Source: Gossypium raimondii (taxonomy: Eukaryota; Streptophyta; Magnoliopsida; Malvales; Malvaceae). From it: a DNA stretch of 64,000 nt. Under the pieces are notes generated by a model that did not search any database, was not told where the DNA came from, and saw nothing but the letters and a program-made list of their open reading frames with translations. A program made the position numbers and the translations under genes. The first letter of the stretch is position 1. Every line of letters starts with the position of its first letter. The stretch is taken from NCBI RefSeq assembly GCF_025698545.1, contig NC_068570.1:58299924-58363923 (forward strand), written 5' to 3'. Shown here piece after piece: positions 23,018-33,941 of the stretch.

Positions 23018-25198
23018 CAAACACTTCGACCACTGAAAAAGGAATAAATGGTGGACTGTATATGTACTTTTTCGTGTTCTTCACATTTAGCCTTGATAAA
23101 TTAAATAAATTAAATATATAATATAATAAAATATCTAAAAAAAGAAAAGGGATAAAGAGAAAAATTATGATTCCAAAGACTGGAAATTTTGAACAAATGA
23201 TTCGGCTTCGACTTCCTTTCTAGGGTTTTGGGATTATATAGAAACAATTTAGCTCTTTTTTTTTAATTAAATTTTTTTAGTAACCCGATGCATATTTCTT
23301 TTGTGACATTAAAGTGGGGAAATTATACTATATGTGGTTTAAAGAATTAATATTCCGAATTCGAAATATAATTAAATTTAGTCTAGGTAGTATTCGAATT
23401 TAATAGGATGGAGATGAAGGCGGAAATGGGTGGTTCATCTTGTTTAGTATAAGGGAGAGTTACCGTGAAGGGAGTTTTGGGAAGAGGTAGAATTAAAGTC
23501 GAGTAAGAAGTCCCTTTTCCTTGTGAAGTTGAGGGTTTTTATACTCTTAGCTGCAATTCCGAGATATTACATGTTAAGTCTATTGGTGGGTCAAGTACAA
23601 GTGATTAAGTGGTTTCCCATCATAGGCCTAAATAGGGTAAGGATTGGACATGCAGTCAATCACTTCAAATGGGATGCGATAGTTGAGCTCAGAGACGGCG
23701 ATTAGTGAGTGAGGTCTACATTGACCTACACGATGGTAAGTCGAGGAATATTTTTGAGGGGTGTGTTTGAGGAGTAAATAAAGCCTTTGTAAGGAATAAA
23801 TTTGAAGGATGCGTTTGAAAGGTTATCTTTGAAGGGTGGAGGAATAACAAAACTCAAGTGGGATAATGACCATAATGATTCATGCAATTTAGGGCAAGTT
23901 GGCCGTGTAGGACGTGACGATTTTTTGTTTATCTCGATTTTTAATTCTTTCATTTTAATTTTATTCGATGCAGTAGCTTCTAATTTTGACTCTGACTCGA
24001 AAAAGATTTTCTTGAACCATCTCGACTTGTCCAAAAATTTATAAGGTTTTTTGCCATATCTAACATCAGTCCAACAAATGAGGATCCCACACAAAAGCAA
24101 ACGGGAGATTCTGTAACCCTATAAGCACAACAAAGCTAACCCTAAAGAAATTTGTTCCATCAAGTGTGCTGAAACCCTGAACATTACACAAAAGGCTCTT
24201 GGAGACCACTGCCCTTTGGACCCTCCTCTTTGAGAAAGGAGGGTGAGAAATAGTTACAGTCATTGTAAACATGGGTTGTTTCTATTTTGGTTATTTATTT
24301 ATTTTCTACTTTCGTCGCTTGAAGATAAAAATGGATCAAATTTGTCATTTTATTGTTAAATGATAATGAAAGACTAACAGTGCAATTTGATTATTCTAAA
24401 ATAAGGATAAACTATTTGTCTGTTATTCTAAACAAGAGTCATTCTTATTTTGATTGCAGTAATCTTTCAATACCATTTAACGGTGAAGTGATCAATTTGA
24501 TAAATTTTATTTTTACAAAAATAAAATAAAATAACCAAAATAGAAACAGCCCTTACTTAAAATGAACAACGGTATAATTTACCTATAAATTATTAATAAA
24601 AATTAACCATTCATTACACATTACATATTCTGGTCATATCTACTCTATTTTAAGATAATGTCTAAAACTATCTATAGCCCCTCTCCAAGTCATAAATAGG
24701 AGGATAATGCGTTTTACCGCACTCGAACCTACATTCTCCTACATTGATAATAATACATATACTAATTAATCGAATTAAAATTCAATCAACAACGACATAA
24801 TTTGTAATCGTTTCCCACAATTTTCACAGGACAAAGAGAACAAAATGGATTGCATTTTCATTTGACGGTCAAGAATCATGAGAAGTATTTCTTTTTTCTT
24901 TCTTGGAATGTAATGAATATTCTGAACATTTAAAAAACCAAAGGAGGGCCACATCCAATTAAATTTAGCTCAATTATTTTGGTATTGTCACTTTCAATAT
25001 CCTACAACAATGGCAGTCAACACATATAAATGAGAGAAAAATTGTTGTTGCTTTTACGTATATTTGAATGTTCTCCTTCTTTATTTTGTACTTAAAAAGC
25101 TCCAATTTTGAGTAAAGGAATTCTCCTACAAATTTACTATCAACTCAAAAACCATTTTATTTATTGAATATGTAAGGTAATTTATGAAAATATAATAT
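23018..25198. other. Intergenic; unclassified repeat-like DNA
   Basis: 23,370-24,280 is less AT-rich and resembles degenerate dispersed DNA, with only short ORFs on both strands. 24,655-24,800 is a repeat shared with 62,220-62,370 (listed separately). No gene with joined exons was found. Confidence 0.5.
24655..24800 (-). repeat. SINE-like dispersed repeat, copy 1
   Basis: Shares an ordered series of motifs with 62,220-62,370: GTCTA(A/G)AACTA, AAATAGGA(G/A)GATAAT, GCACTCGAA and AATCGA(A/G)TTAA. On the minus strand the GGTTCGAGTGC stretch resembles a pol III B box, so a tRNA-derived SINE tail is possible. Class uncertain. Confidence 0.6.
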
Positions 25199-25207
25199 CA
25201 AATGTAG

Positions 25208-25604
25208 GAGAAATTATTTTATGGACCATTCCCATCACATCATCTATGATCTCTTTCTAATTATTTAATGACATTTCAGGAATCATTTTCCATGTTATTG
25301 ACATATAATTTTGGTGATTTTTTAACCCTGAATTTTGAACCCAAACTGTAAATCTCAAACCCTAAACCTCGAACCCTAAGCCCAAGTTTAAGATTCAATG
25401 TTTGGGGTTAGAGTTCAAGATTTGAAATTCGAGTTTGAGGTTCATGATTTAGAATTTAGGGTCAAGGTTCGGGATTAGAGATTTAGGGTAAAAAAATTAC
25501 TAAAATTATGTGTCAATGACATGGAAAAAATTGTTGAAATGCCATTATATAATTAGAAAGGGACCATGGATGATGTGTTAGAAGAGTCCATAAAATAATT
25601 TCTC
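25208..25604. mobile_element. Foldback MULE-like MITE with perfect 9-bp target duplication
   Basis: The 397-bp element has near-perfect terminal inverted repeats starting GAGAAATTATTTTATGGAC (both ends, opposite strands), continuing with matching CATCATCTATG / CATGGATGATG arms. It is flanked by CAAATGTAG at 25,199-25,207 and again at 25,605-25,613. The 9-bp duplication and long TIRs indicate a Mutator-derived MITE. The centre consists of self-complementary AACCCTAAACC-like units. Related to 20,060-20,469. Confidence 0.94.
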
Positions 25605-25613
25605 CAAATGTAG

Positions 25614-26580
25614 TGGTAAAACACATTACACTTTAAAAGAAAGAATTCAGTTCGAATATTGAAAATAACATTATTTAAAAGAGTAATCACGAACCCAAAA
25701 AAATTATATAAAAATTATACTTTATCTTTTTAAAACTTTATAATTAAATTTCAGTCCTCTAATATATATATATACACAAATGTTACTTAATGAACTAATT
25801 AAGGAATCATGCATGAAGAGAAAAAGGCAAATGAAAGGAAAAAAAAGTGAGGAAAAAAGGAAGAGCAAAATGGAGAGTTTCAATAAAGATGAGGGTGGTG
25901 TGATGATAAATAGAATAACATGTAGTTCGAGGTTTTCTATTTTTATGATTTTGACCATCTTTTTCTTTTTCTCTTTTTTTATGCGGCTACCAGCTGCTTT
26001 GCTTTACCATTTCAATTCCATTTTGTTTTTCTTCTCTTAAAATCACTTTTTTTTGGCTTTATAATATTCTATCAACACCTTTTTCTTGTTCATTATCCAT
26101 GTTTATGACCCCAATTTATTTGTTATTTTGTGATTAAAATGAATCTAAAATAAAGCCCATCACTGCAATGTAAATTAATCTCTAATTTATTTATCCTAAT
26201 TTAAATGCAAAAGCAACTAATTAAGGGGGGGAAAAAAAGAGAAATAGATTATAAGAGACGTACGAAGAAGGGAGTGGAGTCCATTCTCTTGAAGAGCGGT
26301 AAAGGAAGCAGGGAGCAAACTGTAAAGAAAGGGGGGAGTGAGTGGGCTGCTGCTGATTTTATTCGCCTTGGGAATCGTTTCCATGCATTGATTACGATCA
26401 TCTTAATATTCCCCCTCTCGAAAGCTTCCCAATTTTATCCTATTTTGAAAGAATTGGATCCACGATTGAAATTAGTTTAAAAAAACTATGCCAATTATTT
26501 ATTTGATTTAGTTTTAATCTAGGTTGAGATTATAAAATCTTCACCCAAACTCAAATTAAAATGAGTGAAACTTAATAGAT
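25614..26580. other. Intergenic, no gene supported
   Basis: 25,620-25,700 resembles the tail of a dispersed repeat also seen at ~40,190-40,320 (ATAACCACGAACCC type). 26,200-26,480 is GC-richer and holds a 91-codon ORF with no recognised domain; it could be a transcribed non-coding stretch. Confidence 0.45.
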
Positions 26581-26583
26581 TAA

Positions 26584-26733
26584 GGGTGGGTTTGGATGAA
26601 CGATTAGGTGCGGTGCGGTGCGTTTAGCCCACTTTTTGTCTCACGCTACAGTGTTGCTACAATATCTAATCTCACCGTCACCGCTGGTTTTACACTAACC
26701 GCAGGTAAACGCACCGTCCATCCAAACTCACCC
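26584..26733. mobile_element. 150-bp PIF/Harbinger-like (Tourist) MITE
   Basis: The left end GGGTGGGTTTGGATGAACG pairs with the right end, which on the other strand reads GGGTGAGTTTGGATGGACG, and the inner GGTGCGTTTA arms match too. A TAA trinucleotide flanks both sides (26,581-26,583 and 26,734-26,736), the target duplication of PIF/Harbinger elements. Confidence 0.88.
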
Positions 26734-27075
26734 TAAGTTGGATAAGTCACCTGAAACTTGAGTAGGTTTAATGATTGAACCCAATTAGACTAATGAAATT
26801 TGTTAATAATAATTAAATAAAAGCTAATGAAATTAAAAAAATTGAAAAATTCATAAATGGTTGAATTATCGTTTTTATTATGATAATGATTTGCTTTATT
26901 TTCAGTTATATAGTTGAACCAAGCAAATTACTAATTTTCAATTCAATTAATCGATTTAATCTAGTTCTGACAACAGTACTTTTGTTTTATAAATAATATT
27001 TTGTTAGTAGGCGTTTAAATCTCCCTTTATATAATTACTGGTTTTAAAAAGTTCCGACCCATTCTCTCAAATTTT

Positions 27076-27240
27076 CAGTAAAAGTATCATAGCACTTCTC
27101 ATACTATATTTTAAATTACATTTTGATCCCTCTAATAAAAAGGATAAACTAATTCCGCTGCATTAGATGAAGGAACAATATAGTCCCTCTTGTTAAAATT
27201 GTGTGTTAAATACTTATTTTCTTGTTAAATAGTTGCTTTT
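27076..27240. repeat. MITE family A, partial copy
   Basis: Starts AGTAAAAGTATCATAGCAC and continues with the family's TTAAATTACATTTTGATCC segment. The right half is diverged and no right end was seen. Confidence 0.6.
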
Positions 27241-29706
27241 GTTAAATCTCACATGGAGACCTTGATCACACAATATGCTTATCAAGTCTTTCTGCAAGAC
27301 ATTTTTAAGGTTAGGAAATCATTCAATACTAAGTGTACCTTTACTAGTAACTCTACCATTTTTTTCATCTCCAAATTAGGGCACTCTACCATCAAAGAGC
27401 TCACAAGTACATCCTTTAAAATTGACATATCTCCAGTTATATGCTTTGAGTAACCATTGTTATACCAAAGGTTTTGGTGGATGTGCCATCACTTCAGTGT
27501 GTGAAATGATAAAACATTTATGCTCCTTTTTTTCACGACTTTTTGTGGTTGTTGTTGAGTTGTGACAACCTCTATATAAGCACCTGGGTAGAACTACACG
27601 AGAATAAAATAATTTTTTTCTATTAGATATTTCTTCAGTTGCAACTGGACAAAGTAACTATTAGTAGAATAATAGAAATAGATAACAAAAAATTGTTCAC
27701 GTAGTTCAAAAACTTCTTACATCTGTAGAGTCTTGTCCAGAGAGTAATTCACTATAAACAAATACGAAATGTGACTTAAGTCCAACTCACTCACCAAATT
27801 GCAACCTTACTCCTATACTTTGAATTAGATCACTCCCCCTTTTAAGTCTTTCCTCCTGAAAGCTTTAGATGTAAACTAACGAATGAACATAATTTAGCTT
27901 ACTTATAATTTTGCTCTCAAAGAAATAGTTCCTAATTGAACAAATAAAGTGCTTTCTAACATAAACAACTCATCCATTATATATGCATAAAATGTTTGTT
28001 CAATTACAATCAATATCAATCTTTAGTTCTACTAAAATAGCCACTTAAAAAAGTCCTAAATGAAGCATCTATTCAATAGGGATCTTCTAGTCTTCAAGCT
28101 CCTTTAAGACCAAATTTTATCTAAGAGAACTTTGATTGTATTTAAAGTTTGAATCCAATCATTGCTTGGCTTGATTCTCACATGTAAAGTCTTCACTAAT
28201 GTGTTGCTAAAAAGTCTTAAAAAATCAACAATTAAAGGTCCAACATATTTGATCCAAACATATCAAATAAATAAGACAAGTTATAATGTTTTACCAGCTC
28301 TTTCTTAAGTTGCAACTGATGTTCAAGTATACAATGGCAACTCGCAGTAACAAAAGGTTTGCATGGTGTAAATGAATCAACAGCAAAACAAAGTCCTGCA
28401 TCCTCTTCTTTCAGAACCTAATATCTCATCCAACATTTCACTTTTAGTGCCAAGCTTTTTAAGAATTGCTTTTGTAACATCTAGCTTAGTCTTGTGTTTA
28501 GATAATGGAACACTTTTTTTTATCAACAAGTTTAGCCATCTTTGAATTTTTCTATTTGAGACTTGCTACCTCACCAATGAGTTGTTCATTCACATTACAC
28601 AAACGATCTCATTTGTCTAGCGTCACTTTGTATATGTTTCAACCATTTGCATGTCCACATCATCATCGTTGTCACTGTCAGCTATTGTGTTTTCAGCTAT
28701 GGGCACAACACCTTTTAGTTTTGCAGAATAGTTCAGTTGTCTAGGTTGCGCCTACTAGAACACCTTCATTACTTCTATTTGAACTTCCCAAATACAAGAT
28801 CTTCATCAAATCAACTAAGTGTTTGCTCTTTTACGAATCGAATGTTCTTCTGGTTATGTTGTGGTAAAAGATGTAGCCACAATAGTCGAGACAACAACAA
28901 TGACATTATGCACACAAAGATTATTAACGTAGTTTGAACTTGACCTATGTTTGTAGACCCTTCCTCAAAGAACCAATTACAAATAATGATTTAAGTCCAA
29001 CTGCAACACTAAATTGCAGTCTCACCTTTGCACATCTAAGTGTAGTTACCTCTAATTACAAATCTAGTCACGCAATCTTGAACAAATATGATAAATTCAC
29101 CCAATTTCTCTTTATGTTAAACTCTACAATGTATAACAATCAAAAAGCCAACTTAGTGCCAGAATATTGGATGTGGCATCTTTTGCACAATTTTAAATCT
29201 TAACAAATTGAATTTTATTTTTAAAGCATAGAGAGACTACAAGAGAGCCTTTTACATCTCAAATTCAAAAATAAAAAATGAAAAAAATAATTATATTTAT
29301 AAAATTATAATAGCAAATGCTCTAGCAAGTCAAAGCAGAAAAGCTTTGAGGAAAGGATAATTTACATCTTAGGTTATTAAACTTAACATCAATTTTCATA
29401 TAGGACACAAATCTTTAATTTCATTGAATTTTATCATCATACTTTTTTATTAACAAATTAAGTAATTTATGTTAATTTTGTTAAATAACTTTAATGTCAA
29501 AGCAAGCTCGAATGTATATCTGAATGAGGTTTACCGAGTCAAAATTTTCCATTAAAATTACTTAATAGAACTAACATACAGAAATTAATTTATTAATAAT
29601 TAAAGTTGATCGACTTAATTCGATATAATTAAAAATATGTGACGTACATGATAATTGATGCTAAATTCTGTGACCTCAAATGTAAATTACCCGGGTAAGG
29701 AAAAAT
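27241..29706. other. Degenerate non-coding repeat region, possibly an old LTR element
   Basis: Two diverged copies of one sequence occur ~1.2 kb apart (about 27,690-27,850 and 28,930-29,050), sharing CGTAGTT, TGTAGA, GACTTAAGTCCAACT / GATTTAAGTCCAACT and AAATTGCA. No gag, pol or other protein motif was recognised. 29,260-29,700 is featureless AT-rich DNA. Confidence 0.45.
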
Positions 29707-30861
29707 TCAACCCCTGGAAAATGGGTTACTTGGATGGTTGGTGTCCGGGACATTAGAAGCATTATTAGTAGCATTGTTCATTCCTAAAGTGTTCTTTACT
29801 GCTTCAGCAGCTCCTTGTGCCATGTTCTTCATTTGCTCTCCTGTCTGCACTCATATATATATATATATAGGTAAAAGCTGTTAATTAAGAGAAATACTTA
29901 CCTATTGAGGGGACATCAACTATTTTTGAAAAAAAAATTGAAGGGTATTCTGTTTAGAATCGATGGATCTCTAAATAGATTTAATACCGTCCTAGGTTAA
30001 GATTTTGTTTCCCGACTTTGTTGAAAGTTTAAACCGAAAATGGAGTTGAACAGAAACATTTCATTGGATCAGGCCGTGTGGTCGTAGGAACAAATCCAAA
30101 GGAAGGCAGGCAGGGCTTTGGCCCTTGGTAAAAGGATTATATTGCAATTTTAGACCCCTTAAAAACTATCAATTCAATTTAATCTTTTTATCATAAAAAT
30201 TTTAGAGTCGCGACAATTTATATATTTATCTCGACCCTAATAAAGAATTCTTGGCTTTGCTCTTACATGGTAGCATATATTTGATGCCATTTAGGGCTTG
30301 GGTTCAAATTTTACCTTAGGAAATGAGGACCATTTCCTTGTGGCCATGTGCACAACTCAATCCAGTGAGACACTCTCACTTTATGAATTTGTGCTTCTTT
30401 CGATGGAGTCGATTTGGGACAATATTAGATGTATTGAGAGATCTAACAACTCTTAACAGACGGCACTTTGAAGATTTTTTTCGAAAGAATCAGAAATCCC
30501 TCGAGGTCAATTAATTTAACATAAATTTAGTTCAAAACGAAAAAAAAAAAAATTGGGTGATGCCTGTTGAAGTAAGTTGGAGGCCTGGGAAGTATAACTA
30601 GCATTCTGATCAGAAGACTGAGAGTTCATGGATGTTTGGCTCATCATCTCATCCTTCTTCATCTGTACAACAACAATATATGTATACTTAAACGTCAAAT
30701 ATAAAGACAACCCGCAAAAATTTTACTCATGTATAACATTTACACCCGAGTCTAAGTAACATAAGATCATATAAGAAATATAGAGATATTGTTACCTGAG
30801 CTTGATCAGCCATTTCTTCAACCTTGTCTGTAATATTCTGAGGTGTACTTTGGCTTGACAT
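29707..30861 (-). CDS. Small LEA-like protein (100 aa, 3 exons)
   Basis: Exons in transcript order: 30,796-30,861 (22 codons, MSSQSTPQNITDKVEEMADQ), 30,564-30,662 (33 codons) and 29,707-29,844 (45 codons plus TGA). All introns are phase 0. The protein is hydrophilic, without Cys or Trp, rich in Gln, Ser, Asn and Met, with a C-terminal amphipathic stretch TGEQMKNMAQGAAEAVKNTL. That stretch recalls the C-terminus of LEA_4 proteins such as At3g15670 (memory). The family protects proteins and membranes during drying and is usually induced by ABA. Intron 2 begins GC instead of GT (CAG/GCATCA). An ACGTG ABRE core lies at 31,255, rather far upstream. Exon 2 also begins with ATG. The family call is moderate; the splice model is good. 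Confidence 0.75.
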
Positions 30862-30935
30862 TCTTTATTTAATCAAAGTTTAATTATCAAATTTATTTAG
30901 TCTTAATCAATCTCTTAAGTGATAATAAAAAACAA

Positions 30936-30943
30936 ATTTATAG
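30936..30943 (-). promoter_or_regulatory. TATA box of the LEA-like gene
   Basis: CTATAAAT on the minus strand, 75 bp before the ATG at 30,861. Confidence 0.55.
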
Positions 30944-31459
30944 CCAACAAATGCACCCTATTTTTATCACTGGTGATCTCAATTCAAGCTTTCATCAGCA
31001 CTTGGCAAATCGTAATTAATTCAGATTCAACCTTTCATACAACAATAGAAGAAGAAATTGCTTGGTCAACAGAGACCCATCGGCCAGTTAGCCTACACAC
31101 TCTAATTCACTTTTCTTTTCACTGTTACAATTGAATCTAAATATATATTTCATAACTGATTTTAATCTCACCGTTAAAGTAACTATACTCACAAATCGCA
31201 ACTACTATTATTATTAATTTCACGGTATCCAAAATTACCTTTTTAACTTTGTAACGTGCCCAAGTAATAATGGCATGGTGTTCTACATAAGATGGTTTCT
31301 ATTTAAAACTTTAGTACTAACAGTATAGGACGGATGAAGCGTACAAATTTACAACGATAAAAACATAGCAACGAATCAGCTTTAACAATGTCAAAACATC
31401 CTAAGTTGGCTGGCTACCTGTAAAACCCAAGTAGCTTTGGTTTTGTATATATTGGCTAT

Positions 31460-31468
31460 TATATATAC
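31460..31468 (+). promoter_or_regulatory. TATA-like box before the small plus-strand ORF
   Basis: An AT-run TATATATAC about 65 bp before the ATG at 31,534. It is AT-only and so only weakly informative. Confidence 0.45.
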
Positions 31469-31533
31469 ATACATTTACAACAATTTTTAATAGGACATTG
31501 AGAATTTAGAGATTATCTTTTGGTGTGAAAATT

Positions 31534-31851
31534 ATGTCATCTTCTGATTCAAACACGGTTCGTGCTTGTGACGAAGGCAATCGGCTTACAGCGGATGATT
31601 ATGTTGGCAGCATGGTTGCTGGTGCATCGATGCAGTCGATTGTTGCGGCACTACCAAAGGGTGGCGGTTTAGTCCGAGGGATAAGGAAAGTAGTGCAAGG
31701 CATCGGGGAAGGAGTGAGCAAGATTGTTCAACATACAGGTGACACTGTTAGTGTTCTTGGATTGTTGGAAGAAGAGGAAAAAGGGAAGGAAATTGATCAA
31801 GAAATTGATCAAATATTAGCCTTTGTATTATTTTGTTGTATCATATTATAA
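31534..31851 (+). CDS. Hypothetical small protein (105 aa), no family recognised
   Basis: The ATG at 31,534 (MSSSDSNTVRACDEGNRLTA) follows a TATA-like box by ~65 bp. Residues ~25-75 form a Gly/Val/Ile-rich stretch (AALPKGGGLVRGIRKVVQGI) with regular basic residues that could be amphipathic. An acidic Glu/Lys/Asp run (EEEEKGKEIDQEID) follows, and then a hydrophobic tail (ILAFVLFCCIIL). The last part may be read-through into non-coding DNA. It is head-to-head with the LEA-like gene, 672 bp apart. No signal peptide or known domain is visible. Possibilities are a lineage-specific gene, an exon of a larger gene, or chance. Confidence 0.45.
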   Translation: MSSSDSNTVRACDEGNRLTADDYVGSMVAGASMQSIVAALPKGGGLVRGIRKVVQGIGEGVSKIVQHTGDTVSVLGLLEEEEKGKEIDQEIDQILAFVLFCCIIL

Positions 31852-32329
31852 AATTTGTTATATGATCAAAATGAAATAATTATGTTTTGTATATAATATC
31901 ATATTGTAAAACTGTAACGACCCAAATTTCAATACTTTTTTTGCTTCACGCTATGCACCGGGATTTGGTTGTCATCTTTAAGTTTATTTAGTTCAACCGG
32001 CACATGTAGCTTCACACCAAGAAAATGAGCGAATCCCGGTGCACAGGGCAATGTAGAGGAGATGTCTTGAAACCCGGATGGTTCCGAAAAATGGAGACAG
32101 AAGCCAAATGGGACTAATTTCTTATATCTCATTAACTAAGACTAAGTTATTGCAGATCTACATCCTGGATTTAAAGTTTTAAAGAAACCAAAACTTTTAT
32201 TTTGAGGACAAGTTAATTAAGGCTAATTTCAACTATACCATATACCCCATCTACTTGTACATATGTAGTTTTTGTCTTTGTGTCTGCCATTGTTCGTTTC
32301 TCAAACTAAGAACTGATGTTTTGTTACAT
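31852..32329. other. Spacer and 3' UTR of the hydrolase gene
   Basis: Nothing certain. A GC-richer patch at 31,944-32,110 is open on the minus strand for 67 codons but shows no known domain. Confidence 0.4.
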
Positions 32330-33909
32330 TCAACGAGATCCCTCGAGACACAGTTTTGTAGTAAGCCAATTGCAGACCTCATCCATCTCTTTAGGGACTG
32401 TGTAATGGCCAATCCTGAACAGTCAAATTCAGACCAAAAAAAACTTAAAAGATGTTTTTCATGATGAGATATTTTTAAAAGGCCTAAATGATTATTATTA
32501 CCCTTCATAGTTTTTGAAAGTGAGATTCCAAAATCCTGCTATATTCAATGAATGAGCTGATTTTTCTCCAATTTTGTAGGGGACAACATCATCACCTGTA
32601 ATAAAAGATTATAACGTGGTAATGGTTATTTGGTTGAATAAACAAGCAAAACTTTTGTCATGTTGGGATGTTAACAATGTATTTTGAGCATCTTTAGATG
32701 ATATTTTTTCTGGGTAAAAGTGGAGGATCCTGTATTAGGAGTTAAATTGTATTTTGTCTTGTTTATTAAAAAAATGAGTAAATTAGTACTTCTATATTAA
32801 ACCAAAGAGCAAATTAGTTATTTCAGTAAAAATTTTATCTATTTTTACTATTAATAGAAAGACTAATTTGCTCTTTGATCTAACATACAGTAGTTAATTT
32901 GTTTATTTTTTTAGTAGAACGGAAAAAATGCAATCCGATTTGTAGTTCAGGATCCTTCATAGTACTTTTACCTTTCTATTGTGTGCTATTTTTGCAATAT
33001 GTCATGCTTAAACATGGAAAAAGATAATTACAGGTTCCATGGCTAAGCAAAATCGGCAAGGATGCAGCTCGCCTTGCAGCTTCATGTGATACTTGTATTT
33101 TGTTCCTTAAGCCCCTGTAAGCCAACACCTGATTAGAGTTCTCGTATGGCACTTAAGTGATACAGGTTCAGACTCTGTCATGATTTGCAACATGTATTTG
33201 GGCACAGGAATGGGGATAGATTGTTCAAGTATCCTCCAAATATTCACACTCGAACCAGAGTAACATAAGATGTCGTACCTTGAACCGGGAAGCCATCCAC
33301 TAAGCCCAACAACTGCTCTAAGGTTGATAGGGTATGGGATACCATTTCCATACCTTCCTAGAGCACAAGCAGTTGCAGAGTAGAGTGCCATTGCAGCACC
33401 CATACTAAAGCCTCCAATACCCACCTTAACTGTCAAAAAGGAAGCAAACGCCAGTTTCAAAAACCAATCTATATATATATAGTGGAATGGCATGGAGAGT
33501 TTAAAATACCATCAGATGGCTCAGTTGACAAGAAGTTTGCAATATGTGCTGCTGAAGCATCTAAACCCTCCCAATCATCTGGACTTTCTTCTGAAAGCTC
33601 ACCAGCATCAAACCCTGATATGCCAAGCAATTAAATAATTATGAGTGCCAAAGCATTGACATCTTCACGAACCAGGTGATAAAAGTGTCTGGCATACATG
33701 TCTGACATGTACATGGTTATATGACATTCAAGTATTCCCTTCTAAAATTTTGACCATACTCGTGTCAGATATGTACCCATGTTCAGCACTCGCACCAAGT
33801 TCGAGTAAGATAAGATAAAACCAGAGTTTCTTACATGCAGTGCAAGGAAATCCCCCTAGTAAAGCCACAGGACGAGTAGGAGCAGTTGGGCAAATCCATT
33901 TTATCTGAA

Positions 33910-33941
<32 letters not shown>

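Noticed and set aside
23726-24272. Minus-strand ORFs as a possible split gene
   Set aside because: No conserved motif and no compatible donor/acceptor series; probably repeat-derived.
26205-26480. GC-richer ORF, considered as a microRNA precursor or gene
   Set aside because: None of the conserved plant miRNA sequences I could recall matches, and no hairpin was clear by eye.
31929-32132. 67-codon minus-strand ORF (MRYKKLVPFGF...)
   Set aside because: No domain, no splice link to the hydrolase, whose stop is already fixed at 32,330; kept only as a note in the spacer.
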